Part shown: positions 6,266 to 14,186 of the stretch, one piece after another
How the letters are laid out: each line of letters begins with the position of its first letter
Position numbering within the stretch: the stretch's first letter is position 1
NCBI GenBank assembly: GCA_024405335.1
Contig: JAKSOX010000022.1
Span: forward strand, 1-16,664
Reading direction: 5' to 3'
Source of the DNA: Kiritimatiellia bacterium
GTDB lineage: Bacteria > Verrucomicrobiota > Kiritimatiellia > RFP12 > UBA1067
Length of the DNA: 16,664 bases
The notes under the pieces: model-generated
The model's input: the letters and a program-made list of their open reading frames with translations, nothing else
Database searches by the model: none
What the model was told of the DNA's origin: nothing
Program-made: the position numbers and the translations under genes

Positions 6266-8653
6266 ATGAAGAGACTGGTCATGACGGCGGCTTTGCTGGC
6301 GGTTTGCCAGACATGGGCCGCGAAGGTGTCGTCCGTGACGGCACGCACGGCCGACGGGAAGGCGGCCGGCGCGTCCGACGTGCTCGTGCGCTGCGAAGTG
6401 AAGCCCGGATCGGAATACGATCCCGCCGCGTGCGCGCGCGACGTGCAGGCGCTCAAAAACACCGGCGAATACGAAGACATCGCGGTCGAGGCGAGCCACG
6501 GGGCCACGGGCGTCGAGGTCGTCTACGTCGTGACGCGCAAGCTCCGTTTCCAGGCGCCGCTGCAGGCGAAGGGCAACGAATTCTGGGGCGCGTCCAAGAT
6601 CGCGAAACTTTCCGAACTCGTGGACGGCTACGCCTACGGCGAGGCCGACTTCGCGGCGGCGGCGGGCCGCATCCGCGCCGAATACCGCAAGAAGCACTTC
6701 GCCGACGTGCAGGTGACGCCCGTAGTGGAGCCCGTTCCCGGCTCGGACGACGCCGTCACCGTGACGATGGAAATCGTCGAAGGCCCGCGCGTCAAAATCC
6801 GCGACTACAACTTCGACGGCAACGAAAAGGTCGAGGCGGACGATTTGCGCGCGGCGCTGGGCGACTATCCCTGGTGGAATCCGCTGGGCTGGTTCACGGA
6901 CAAGCCCGTGACCGAGCAGGAACTCGCCGAAGCGTGCGACAAGGTACGCGCCGTCTATCGCAACCGCGGCTATCTCGACGCGACCGTGTCGATGCCCGAG
7001 AAAGTCGCCGCCGGCGAGGACGAGGCCGATTACGTGTTCAGGGTTGACGAAGGCCCCTGCTTCACCGTCGGATCCATTGCCGTTTCCGGCGTGAAACACT
7101 ATCCGGAAGCCGCCGCGCTGGCGTCCGTAAAGGCGCTCGCCGTAGGCGACGTCGCCGGCGAAGAGGCGCTCGCCGCCGCCGCGCACCAGCTCGAGATTTT
7201 CTGCGAGTCCGGCGACAATCCGCTTGCCGAAACGCGCGTCGACGTGCGCCGTTTGCCGTCCGCGGAGGACGATTCCAAACTTGACGTCACGTTCGTGGTG
7301 ACCGAAGGCGTCCCCGTGGTGATCGACCGCGTTCTCGTGCGCGGCAACGACTACACGCAGGACAAGGTCATCCGCCGCGAAATCAAACTTTCGCCCGGCG
7401 ACCGCATGATCGGAGACAAGGCCGAGCAGTCCAAGCGCCGCCTCGAGAACCTCCGCTATTTCGACCGCGTCCGCTACTACCTCGAAAAGACGGACGCCGT
7501 GGCCAAGGAAGGCGAGCCGGAGCACCGCGATCTCGTGTACGAAGTTTCCGAGAAGAGCACGGGCCAGTTCATGGTGGGCGTGGGCGCGAGTTCCGTCGAC
7601 TCCGTGTACGGCACGATCGAACTTTCCGAGTCGAACTTCGACCTTTTCAATCCGTGGCGTTTCCGGGGCGCCGGCCAGAAGGGGCGGCTCCTGTTGCAGG
7701 CCGGTCCGCGCGTCCAGACCTATGAAGCGTCCGTCACGGAGCCGTGGTTCCTCGACCGCCAGCTCGAACTCACGGTGGAGGGCTACCGCCGCCAGCGCTG
7801 GTACGACGATTACGACGTGATCCGCAACGGCGCGGCCGTCACGCTGGCCTATCCCGTGAAGTTCTGGCCCACGGCCGAAGCCAAGGGACGCCTCGGGTTC
7901 AAGCTCGCCGCCGAGTTCATCCAGATGGACGACGTCGAGAACGACAAGTACTACCTCACCAAGGGATTCGGCAAGTATGCCGCCAATCCTGACGATCCCG
8001 GCGCCGTTTTCCGCTGGCAGGACGACGAATACGGCGACAACTGGGAAATTCCGTTCCGCGTGTTCTGGCAGCTCGACGAGCGCGACAATTTCTTCATCCC
8101 GACCCGCGGATTCAAGAGCGTCGTCTACGGCGACCTCGTCGGCGGCGACAACAACTACTGGAAAGTCGGCTTCAACTACCGCCATTACTGGACGGTCTGG
8201 AAGAAGTACGGCCACGTGTTCTCCTTCGGCCTGCGCGCGGAAACGGAAGACACGTTCTCCGACGACATGCCGATCTACGACAAGCTGTTCCTGGGCGGCC
8301 CCCGGTCCATCCGCGGCGTCGACTACCGCGAGATTTCGCCGCGCGTGTACAGCCAGCCGGGCAAGAAAGGCCATTACGCGCCCTGGGGCGGCCAGACGAG
8401 CTGGTGCATGAATCTCGAGTACACCGTGCCCGTGTGCAAGTACGTGCGCGTGGCCGCGTTCTCGGATCTCGGCAGCGTCGGCGAGGACGAATTCGATTTC
8501 GACCAGGACATGTTCTGCTGGTCGGTCGGTTTGGGGTTGCGCATCGACATCGAGCAGTTCCCGATCCGCCTCGATTTCGCGACGCCCGTCGTCGATCCGG
8601 ACGAAGACGTGGACGAGGAGGTGTTTTCGTTCACCATCGGTTACGATTTCTGA
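6266..8653 (+). CDS. bamA: BamA/Omp85-family outer-membrane assembly protein
   Basis: This 795-residue protein has an N-terminal signal peptide (basic MKR, then a hydrophobic run; cleavage near TWA/AKV, about residue 19). About five periplasmic POTRA-like repeats follow (roughly 20-95, 96-175, 176-265, 268-350, 353-430), recognisable from recurring hydrophobic-GN and RLENLRYFDRV patterns, and then a 16-strand-type beta-barrel from about residue 432. GGPRSIRG (IRG at 682-684) matches the conserved barrel loop-6 VRG/IRG motif. The protein ends in VFSFTIGYDF, with alternating aromatic/hydrophobic residues and a terminal Phe, a canonical beta-signal. BamA folds and inserts barrel proteins into the outer membrane. 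The usual skp/lpx neighbours are absent, so a second Omp85 paralogue rather than the main BamA remains possible. Confidence 0.9.
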   Translation: MKRLVMTAALLAVCQTWAAKVSSVTARTADGKAAGASDVLVRCEVKPGSEYDPAACARDVQALKNTGEYEDIAVEASHGATGVEVVYVVTRKLRFQAPLQAKGNEFWGASKIAKLSELVDGYAYGEADFAAAAGRIRAEYRKKHFADVQVTPVVEPVPGSDDAVTVTMEIVEGPRVKIRDYNFDGNEKVEADDLRAALGDYPWWNPLGWFTDKPVTEQELAEACDKVRAVYRNRGYLDATVSMPEKVAAGEDEADYVFRVDEGPCFTVGSIAVSGVKHYPEAAALASVKALAVGDVAGEEALAAAAHQLEIFCESGDNPLAETRVDVRRLPSAEDDSKLDVTFVVTEGVPVVIDRVLVRGNDYTQDKVIRREIKLSPGDRMIGDKAEQSKRRLENLRYFDRVRYYLEKTDAVAKEGEPEHRDLVYEVSEKSTGQFMVGVGASSVDSVYGTIELSESNFDLFNPWRFRGAGQKGRLLLQAGPRVQTYEASVTEPWFLDRQLELTVEGYRRQRWYDDYDVIRNGAAVTLAYPVKFWPTAEAKGRLGFKLAAEFIQMDDVENDKYYLTKGFGKYAANPDDPGAVFRWQDDEYGDNWEIPFRVFWQLDERDNFFIPTRGFKSVVYGDLVGGDNNYWKVGFNYRHYWTVWKKYGHVFSFGLRAETEDTFSDDMPIYDKLFLGGPRSIRGVDYREISPRVYSQPGKKGHYAPWGGQTSWCMNLEYTVPVCKYVRVAAFSDLGSVGEDEFDFDQDMFCWSVGLGLRIDIEQFPIRLDFATPVVDPDEDVDEEVFSFTIGYDF

Positions 8654-8665
8654 CCAGGAGCAAAC

Positions 8666-10306
8666 ATGCAAATCACCGAAATTCTCGCGCGCAACGCGCA
8701 GACGTGGCCGAACGACGTCGCGCTTGTCGAAATCAATCCCCAGGAACTCGAAAACCGGCACACCACCTGGCGCGAGTATTCGCTCATCGAAACGTCGCCC
8801 GTGGAGGCGTTCCGCAGCGAGATCACCTGGGCCGAGTTCGACGAAAAGGCCAACCGGTTCGCCAATTTCCTGTTGAGCCGCGGCCTGAAGAAAGGCGACA
8901 AGGTCGCCATTCTGCTGATGAACTGCCTGGAGTGGCTGCCGATTTACTTCGGCGTCCTCCGCGCGGGGTGCATGGCCGTGCCGCTGAATTTCCGCTACAC
9001 CGCGGACGAAATCAAGTACTGCCTCGATCTCGCCGACGCCGACGTGCTGGTGCACGGACCCGAGTTCACGGGCCGCGTCGAACAGATCATCGACCGCCTG
9101 CCGCGGATCAAGTTCGGCGTGTACGTGGGCGACGACTGCCCGTCGTTCGACGTGAGCTACAAGACGATGATGAGCTACTGCTCGTCCAAGGCGCCAGACG
9201 TGAAGCTCGCGGACGACGACGACGCGGCCATCTACTTTTCTTCCGGCACCACCGGCTTCCCGAAGGCGATCGTGCTCCAGCACCATTGCCTGATGCACTC
9301 GTGCAAAGTGGAGCAGGCGCACCACGGGCAGACGAAGGACGACTGTTTCCTCTGCATTCCGCCCCTGTACCACACGGGCGCCAAGATGCACTGGTTCGGC
9401 AGTTTCCTCGTGGGCGGCAGATCCGTCTTGCTCAAGGGCGTGAAGCCGGAATGGATTCTGCGCGCGGTTTCGGAGGAGCGTTGCACGATCGTGTGGCTGC
9501 TCGTGCCGTGGGCGCAGGACGTGCTGGACGCCATCGACCGCGGCGACGTGAAGCTCGCCGACTACAAGCTCGACCAGTGGCGGCTCATGCACATCGGCGC
9601 GCAACCCGTTCCGCCGGCGCTCATCAAGCGCTGGAAGGGCGTGTTCCCGCACCACGACTACGACACCAACTACGGACTTTCCGAATCCACCGGACCCGGA
9701 GCCGTGCATCTCGGCGTCGAGAACGTGGACCACGTGGGCGCCATCGGCGTCGCCGGCTACGGGTGGCAGACGAAGATCGTCCAGTCGGACGGCGTCACGC
9801 CAGTCAAACCCGGCACGGTCGGTGAACTCGCGCTCAAAGGGCCGGGCGTGCTCAAGGAATACTACAAGAATCCGAAGGCCACGGCGGAAATCCTCAAGCC
9901 GGACGGCTGGCTGCTCACCGGCGACATGGCCGAAGAGCGCGACGGCTTCATCTATCTCGTGGACCGCGCCAAGGACGTGATCATCACGGGCGGCGAAAAC
10001 CTCTATCCCGTGCAGATCGAGGACTTCCTGCGCGCGAACCGCAAGATCAAGGACGTGGCCGTGATCGGTTTGCCAGATGCGCGTCTCGGCGAAATCGCCG
10101 CCGCGATCGTTTCGGTCAAGGAAGGCGAAACTCTCACCGAGGCGGAGGTGAACGAATTCTGCCTGGACTTGCCGCGCTACAAGCGTCCGCGCAAGATCAT
10201 CTTCGCGGAAGTGCCGCGCAACCCCACGGGCAAAATCGAGAAGCCCAAGCTCCGCAAAACCTACGGGGCGGACGCGCTGGTCGCCCAGCAAAACGGATTG
10301 ACGTGA
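8666..10306 (+). CDS. AMP-forming acyl-CoA synthetase family protein (ANL superfamily)
   Basis: This 546-residue cytoplasmic enzyme belongs to the adenylating ANL superfamily, which activates a carboxylate with ATP and usually transfers it to CoA. All core motifs are intact: phosphate loop YFSSGTTGFPK (residues 190-200), YGLSES with E340, LTGD with D420, the hinge-region DRAKD with R434, GGENLYPVQIE, and the C-terminal NPTGK with catalytic K523. Near residues 24-57 it carries an extra segment between the usual ALVEI and ITWAEF positions. I recall this from a subset of such enzymes in anaerobes. AGGAG at 8656-8660 supports the ATG at 8666. The substrate acid (fatty, aromatic or other) cannot be told. 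The yihY-like gene begins 1 nt after the stop. Confidence 0.93.
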   Translation: MQITEILARNAQTWPNDVALVEINPQELENRHTTWREYSLIETSPVEAFRSEITWAEFDEKANRFANFLLSRGLKKGDKVAILLMNCLEWLPIYFGVLRAGCMAVPLNFRYTADEIKYCLDLADADVLVHGPEFTGRVEQIIDRLPRIKFGVYVGDDCPSFDVSYKTMMSYCSSKAPDVKLADDDDAAIYFSSGTTGFPKAIVLQHHCLMHSCKVEQAHHGQTKDDCFLCIPPLYHTGAKMHWFGSFLVGGRSVLLKGVKPEWILRAVSEERCTIVWLLVPWAQDVLDAIDRGDVKLADYKLDQWRLMHIGAQPVPPALIKRWKGVFPHHDYDTNYGLSESTGPGAVHLGVENVDHVGAIGVAGYGWQTKIVQSDGVTPVKPGTVGELALKGPGVLKEYYKNPKATAEILKPDGWLLTGDMAEERDGFIYLVDRAKDVIITGGENLYPVQIEDFLRANRKIKDVAVIGLPDARLGEIAAAIVSVKEGETLTEAEVNEFCLDLPRYKRPRKIIFAEVPRNPTGKIEKPKLRKTYGADALVAQQNGLT

Positions 10307-10307
10307 C

Positions 10308-11291
10308 GTGTTCGGGAAATTCGTCCACGTGGTCAAGATCGTCGTGCGGGGATTCCTCAGGCACGATTGCGGTTTGCACGCGGCGGGTCTCACGTACTTC
10401 TCGTTGCTCACGGTCGTGCCGATTCTGTGTCTGCTGCTGTTGTTGGCGCGGACGCTCGGCGCGGCCGATTGCACGCGCCGGATGGTGAACGACCGCATCG
10501 ACGCGTTCATCACCGAGTTCGAACAGGGACAGGATGCCGCGCCCGGCATTCTCGCGGCTGCCTCGTCGGAAGAGGAAATCGCGCGCAAGAAGGAAATGGC
10601 GGCCGTTTTTTCCGCGCAGATCCGCGACGTCGCCAACACGCTGTTCGACCGCGTCGAGAAATTCAACGTGAAGACGATCGGATGGGTCGGGTTGGCGTTT
10701 CTGCTGTGGTCGGTGATTTCGACGCTGGGCATGGTGGAGGTCGCGTTCAATCGCATCTGGGGAGTAAAACGCGACCGTCCCGTCTGGAAAAAGGCGTATC
10801 TCTACGCATTGGCGTCCGTCGTGCTGCCGCTTTTGGTGACCGTGGCGTTTTCACTGCCCGTGATGGGCGTGGTGAAGAACGTGATTTCGGCAACGGCCGG
10901 CGTGACGACCGCCACCAAATACCTCGGCGACTTCTTCATCGCCGTGCTCGATTCGAAAGTGGTCGCCTGGCTCTTTTCGTTCGCGTTCACGTCGTTCGCG
11001 TTCGCGTTTTGCTTCAAGTACCTGCCCCACGTGAAAGTGCTTTGGCGCGCGGCGCTCGAAGCCGGCGCCGTCACGGCCGTGTTCTTCGTGACGTGGCTCA
11101 AGGCGTGCGCCATCGCCCAGGTGGGCATCGCCAGTTCAAGCGCCCTGTACGGATCGTTCGCCGCGTTGCCCATTCTGTTCGCCTGGCTTTACATGAGCTG
11201 GCAAATCGTTCTTCTGGGGGCGAATTTGAGTTATGCGCTTCAGCAAATGCATCTTGGCGGCGTTGGCGTCGCTGACGGTTCCGTCCGTTGA
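10308..11291 (+). CDS. YihY/BrkB-family inner-membrane protein
   Basis: This 327-residue integral membrane protein belongs to the YihY/virulence factor BrkB family, whose biochemical role is not firmly established. The older link to ribonuclease BN is an annotation error in the literature. Family landmarks are LHAAGLTYFSLLTVVP near residues 23-38, FNRIWGV, and the C-terminal YGSFAALPILFAWLY and LLGANLSYAL stretch. About six transmembrane helices are apparent, with a charged loop near residues 50-115 after the first. The start is GTG at 10308, 1 nt after the previous stop, without a clear ribosome-binding site, so translation probably depends on coupling. An alternative GTG lies at 10329. The last 59 nt overlap the following gene in another frame. 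Confidence 0.88.
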   Translation: MFGKFVHVVKIVVRGFLRHDCGLHAAGLTYFSLLTVVPILCLLLLLARTLGAADCTRRMVNDRIDAFITEFEQGQDAAPGILAAASSEEEIARKKEMAAVFSAQIRDVANTLFDRVEKFNVKTIGWVGLAFLLWSVISTLGMVEVAFNRIWGVKRDRPVWKKAYLYALASVVLPLLVTVAFSLPVMGVVKNVISATAGVTTATKYLGDFFIAVLDSKVVAWLFSFAFTSFAFAFCFKYLPHVKVLWRAALEAGAVTAVFFVTWLKACAIAQVGIASSSALYGSFAALPILFAWLYMSWQIVLLGANLSYALQQMHLGGVGVADGSVR

Positions 11292-12798
11292 TGGCGCCGT
11301 CCGTTTCGGCGAACCGCGCGAGTTCCCCGACGTGGGGCTTTCGCTGCCGTTGCCGGAAGACGCCGTGGCGGAGCCGTTCGATTTGCCCAAGGCCGCGGCG
11401 TTCGCCGTCACGGAGACGAACGGCGTCCAACGGCTGGAGGACCGCTTCGACGTGCTCGACTTGTGGTCCGCGCTGAGTTTGCGCGGCCGTTGGCGCGACG
11501 CGTACGGGAACCGCCTGTTTTTGGCGAGGTTGACGGCGGAGGCGCCGGATGCGTCGGACGTGGACGAAGAATGGACGCGCGTCCGGTTCCGGAACGGACT
11601 CAAACGTCTGGCCGCCGATTCCGCCGAACGCCGCGACGAAGCGGTCGCGTTCGCGTCGCCGGTGGAGGTGGGCGCCCCCGTGCGGCCGCGCCGCTCCCAG
11701 CGCAAAAACTTTTCGGAACTGCTGCATTATCCCGCCGCGTCGAACGACTTCGCGTTCGTCTATGCGTTCAGGCCGCGGCTGTCGGATCCGCATCTGAAGC
11801 CGGACTGGTACGTGGCCGCGCTCGTGCCCGCGCCCGGCGAAGACGCCGAAGCGGCAGGCAAGGCGTTCGACGAAGCGTTTTTGGACAGGGTGTCCGGGCT
11901 GCCGGACTTCTGCGAGGACGAGGTCTGGCGCGACGCGCCGTCGGCACCGGCGCGGAAGAAAAAGGGCGCTTCGCCGCTTGCGGAGGAGGATCTGCTTCGC
12001 CGCGACTACCGGCGCGCCGTGGCCAATTACGCCGATTGGCATTTCGCCGCCGGGGACGGCGTGGCGGTGGTGGACGACGTCGCGGTTGGACGCGAACGGT
12101 ATCTGCAGGCGCTCACGAACGATTTGCCGCGCATGCGCCGGGCGTACGCGCGCGTGGCGCCGTCGCCGCTGGGCGGCGAACCGCACGTCGCGCTCGTGCG
12201 CGTTTTCGGTTCGCAAATCGAATATCTCGCCTACGTGGGAGTGGAACAGCAGTGGACTGCCGCCGTGTGGACGCCCGCCAGGCGCGAACTCGTGGCGTGG
12301 GTGCCGGAGCGCGGCGTGGAGGAGCTTTTGCGCACCACTTGGCACGAGGCGTTCCACCAGCACCTGTCCTACGCGGCGATGATGTCCACCGCGTCGCCGT
12401 GGTTCAACGAAGGCCATGCCGAACTCTTCGAGAACGCGCACGTCGGCGAAGACGGCGAAGTCGTTTTCGACTTGGACGCCGACGCCGCGTCGTTCGTGCG
12501 GCAGAACGCGGACGCGCTGGCCGAGGCCATCCCCGCGTTTCTCCTTTTGGATTACGACGGCTTCTACGCGGAGAACGCCGCGGTGCGCCTCGCCAACTAC
12601 CGGCTGGCGTGGTCGATCGCGTATTTTCTCGAAATCGGCGCGCCGGACGTGCGCTTCCGGCCGTTCGAGAATCTCCGGGCCGATTACGTGAAGGCGCTCG
12701 TCAAAACGCGCGACCGCGCGCAGGCGACGGCCGAGGTGCTGCCGGAACCGCTGCTCAAGGAACTCGTGCGCGAGTGGAAGAAGTTCTGGAAAAAATGA
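11233..12798 (+). CDS. Exported HExxH metalloprotease-like protein (DUF1570 / peptidase-MA-like)
   Basis: This 521-residue protein begins with a likely signal peptide (MRFSKCILAALASLTVPSV, cleavage near residue 21-22), so it probably acts in the periplasm or envelope. The C-terminal half contains HEAFH at 371-375, a zinc-protease HExxH motif. WFNEGHAELFE follows at 390-400, resembling the gluzincin/peptidase-MA pattern WLxEGxAEY, where a downstream Glu (E393 or E397) would be the third zinc ligand. The preceding VWTPARRELVAWVPERG stretch fits the strand before the active-site helix in DUF1570-like proteins. The first 330 residues match nothing I recognise. The start overlaps yihY by 59 nt, with GGGGGCG at 11216-11222 upstream; the TGA overlaps the gluQ ATG. 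Proteolytic activity is an inference and the target is unknown. Confidence 0.75.
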   Translation: MRFSKCILAALASLTVPSVDGAVRFGEPREFPDVGLSLPLPEDAVAEPFDLPKAAAFAVTETNGVQRLEDRFDVLDLWSALSLRGRWRDAYGNRLFLARLTAEAPDASDVDEEWTRVRFRNGLKRLAADSAERRDEAVAFASPVEVGAPVRPRRSQRKNFSELLHYPAASNDFAFVYAFRPRLSDPHLKPDWYVAALVPAPGEDAEAAGKAFDEAFLDRVSGLPDFCEDEVWRDAPSAPARKKKGASPLAEEDLLRRDYRRAVANYADWHFAAGDGVAVVDDVAVGRERYLQALTNDLPRMRRAYARVAPSPLGGEPHVALVRVFGSQIEYLAYVGVEQQWTAAVWTPARRELVAWVPERGVEELLRTTWHEAFHQHLSYAAMMSTASPWFNEGHAELFENAHVGEDGEVVFDLDADAASFVRQNADALAEAIPAFLLLDYDGFYAENAAVRLANYRLAWSIAYFLEIGAPDVRFRPFENLRADYVKALVKTRDRAQATAEVLPEPLLKELVREWKKFWKK

Positions 12799-13760
12799 CG
12801 TCGCGCTACGTGGGCAGATTGGCGCCGAGTCCTACGGGCGCGCTTCATCTCGGCAATGTCCGCACGTTCATGGTCGCGTGGCTCAGGGCGCGCAGCCGCG
12901 GCGGCAAACTGCTGTTCCGCATGGAGGATCTCGACCATCCGCGCGACAAGCCCGGCGCGGCGGCGGCGGCCGTGGACGATTTGCGCTGGCTCGGTTTCGA
13001 CTGGGACGAAGAATGCACGCAGTCCGAACGGCGTCCGCTGTATGCGGCGGCGATCCGCAGTCTGCGCGGGCAAGGGCGCGTCTATCCGTGCGCGTGCAGC
13101 CGCAAGGACGTCGAAAACGCCCAGTCCGCGCCGCATGCGGGCGAGCAGCTTTTCTATCCCGGCACGTGCCGGGGCCGTTTCGCCACGTGGGAGGACGCCG
13201 CGGCGTTCGCGGGCCGGACGCCGTGCTGGCGCTTCCGCACGGAGCCCGGGGACGTGGTGTCGTTCACGGATCTTTTCGCGGGACCGCAACGGATGGACGT
13301 GGCCGCGACGCTGGGCGATTTCCCCCTCGCGCGCGACCGCGACGGCGCCGGCTACACGCTGGCGGCCGTGGTGGACGACGCGGCGACTGGCGTCACGGAA
13401 GTGGTGCGCGGGGACGACCTGCTCGCGGCGACGCCGCCGCAGATTCTGCTTTACCGCGCGTTGGGACTGGAGCCGCCCGCGTTCTTCCACGTGCCGCTCG
13501 TGACCGGCATGGACGGGCGGCGTCTCGCCAAGCGCCACGGGGACACGCGCGTGGCGTCGTATCGCGCGGCGGGCGTCGCGCCGGAGCGCGTTCTGGGCTT
13601 TTTGGCGCGGTCGTGCGGCTGGGGCGACGGTTCGCCCACGACGCTGCGGGAACTGTTGGGCGCATGCGATTTCGCCGCCATTCCGCACGCTCCGTTCCGC
13701 GTTTCCGAACAGCTGATTTGTGATATAATGTACGCAAAACAATCGGGAGTAAAAACGTGA
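12795..13760 (+). CDS. gluQ: Glutamyl-Q tRNA(Asp) synthetase (GluQ-RS)
   Basis: This 321-residue class I synthetase paralogue consists of the GluRS catalytic core without the anticodon-binding domain. GluQ-RS activates glutamate and attaches it to the queuosine at position 34 of tRNA-Asp. The HIGH-type motif is HLGN (18-21) in APSPTGALHLGN; the KMSKS equivalent is RLAKRHGD (243-250). The zinc site CxC...Y...C typical of GluQ is visible as C99, C101, Y121 and C125. The start ATG at 12795 overlaps the previous TGA (ATGA). The reading frame is open further upstream, but that stretch lies inside the protease gene. The last residues (LICDIMYAKQSGVKT) are encoded by DNA that also contains a promoter for the next gene. 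A truncated GltX is unlikely given the zinc pattern and length. Confidence 0.93.
   Translation: MTSRYVGRLAPSPTGALHLGNVRTFMVAWLRARSRGGKLLFRMEDLDHPRDKPGAAAAAVDDLRWLGFDWDEECTQSERRPLYAAAIRSLRGQGRVYPCACSRKDVENAQSAPHAGEQLFYPGTCRGRFATWEDAAAFAGRTPCWRFRTEPGDVVSFTDLFAGPQRMDVAATLGDFPLARDRDGAGYTLAAVVDDAATGVTEVVRGDDLLAATPPQILLYRALGLEPPAFFHVPLVTGMDGRRLAKRHGDTRVASYRAAGVAPERVLGFLARSCGWGDGSPTTLRELLGACDFAAIPHAPFRVSEQLICDIMYAKQSGVKT
13702..13729 (+). promoter_or_regulatory. Extended -10 promoter inside the 3' end of gluQ, driving the HIT gene
   Basis: TGATATAAT at 13721-13729 is a perfect extended -10 (TGn plus TATAAT) in an otherwise GC-rich coding sequence. A weak -35, TTTCCG at 13702-13707, stands 16 bp upstream. 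Transcription would begin near 13736, giving a leader of about 20 nt with CGGGAGT (13744-13750) placed correctly before the GTG at 13757. The HIT and following genes could thus be expressed independently of the upstream operon. Confidence 0.65.
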
Positions 13761-14164
13761 AAAACAACTGCGTGTTCTGCGCCATCGCCGCCGGCGAAAT
13801 TCCGTGCTTCAAGATCTACGAGGACGATCTCGTGCTCGCGTACCTCGACATCAATCCGTTTTCGGAGGGGCACGCGCTCGTGATTCCCAAAGCGCACACG
13901 ACGGGTTTGCTGGACACGTCGGACGAAACGCTGGCCGCGGTGATCGCGCGCGTGAAAAAAGTCGCCGGACGCATCCAGAAGACGCTGCCGTGCGACGGTT
14001 TCAACGTGTTGCAGAACAACGGCGCGGCCGCGGGGCAAACCGTTCCGCACCTCCATTTCCACGTGGTGCCGCGCCGGGGCGACGGCGCGGGCGAGATCGC
14101 CTTCGCCAACGGGAAGGGCGACATGGACGCGCTCAAGGCGTTGGCCGCCAAACTGGCTTTTTGA
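13757..14164 (+). CDS. HIT-family nucleotide hydrolase/transferase (Hint-like)
   Basis: This 135-residue HIT-domain protein acts in the cytoplasm. Family members hydrolyse nucleoside phosphoramidates or acyl-adenylates, or related nucleotides. The histidine triad is H98, H100 and H102 in VPHLHFHVVPR. C5 and C8 (CVFC) with H47 and H98 form the structural zinc site known from Gram-positive Hit-like proteins. GHALVIPKAH (38-47) and the FNVLQNNG stretch are also typical. The start is GTG at 13757, overlapping the gluQ TGA as GTGA, with GGGAGT upstream and an extended -10 promoter in gluQ. Bacterial Hint can hydrolyse aminoacyl-AMP leaked from synthetases, which would suit a neighbour of gluQ, but that link is speculative. 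Confidence 0.93.
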   Translation: MKNNCVFCAIAAGEIPCFKIYEDDLVLAYLDINPFSEGHALVIPKAHTTGLLDTSDETLAAVIARVKKVAGRIQKTLPCDGFNVLQNNGAAAGQTVPHLHFHVVPRRGDGAGEIAFANGKGDMDALKALAAKLAF

Positions 14165-14186
14165 GAAAATCGGGGAGGGAAGAAAA

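Noticed and set aside
3755..10756. A 2333-codon open frame on the minus strand
   Set aside because: It is exactly codon-aligned with three well-supported + strand genes and ends 1 nt before the glgP start. Its product is H/R/V/E-rich low-complexity sequence with no domain. It is explained by the absence of TTA, CTA and TCA codons in the sense genes.
11463..12794. N-terminal extension of gluQ by 444 codons
   Set aside because: The extension is a shadow of the HExxH protein gene and is Arg-rich. The GluQ family starts at RYVGRLAPSPTG, matching the ATG at 12795.
12795..13760. Truncated or degraded glutamyl-tRNA synthetase (GltX)
   Set aside because: The length, the CxC...Y...C zinc site and the absence of an anticodon domain are the normal state of GluQ-RS, not decay.
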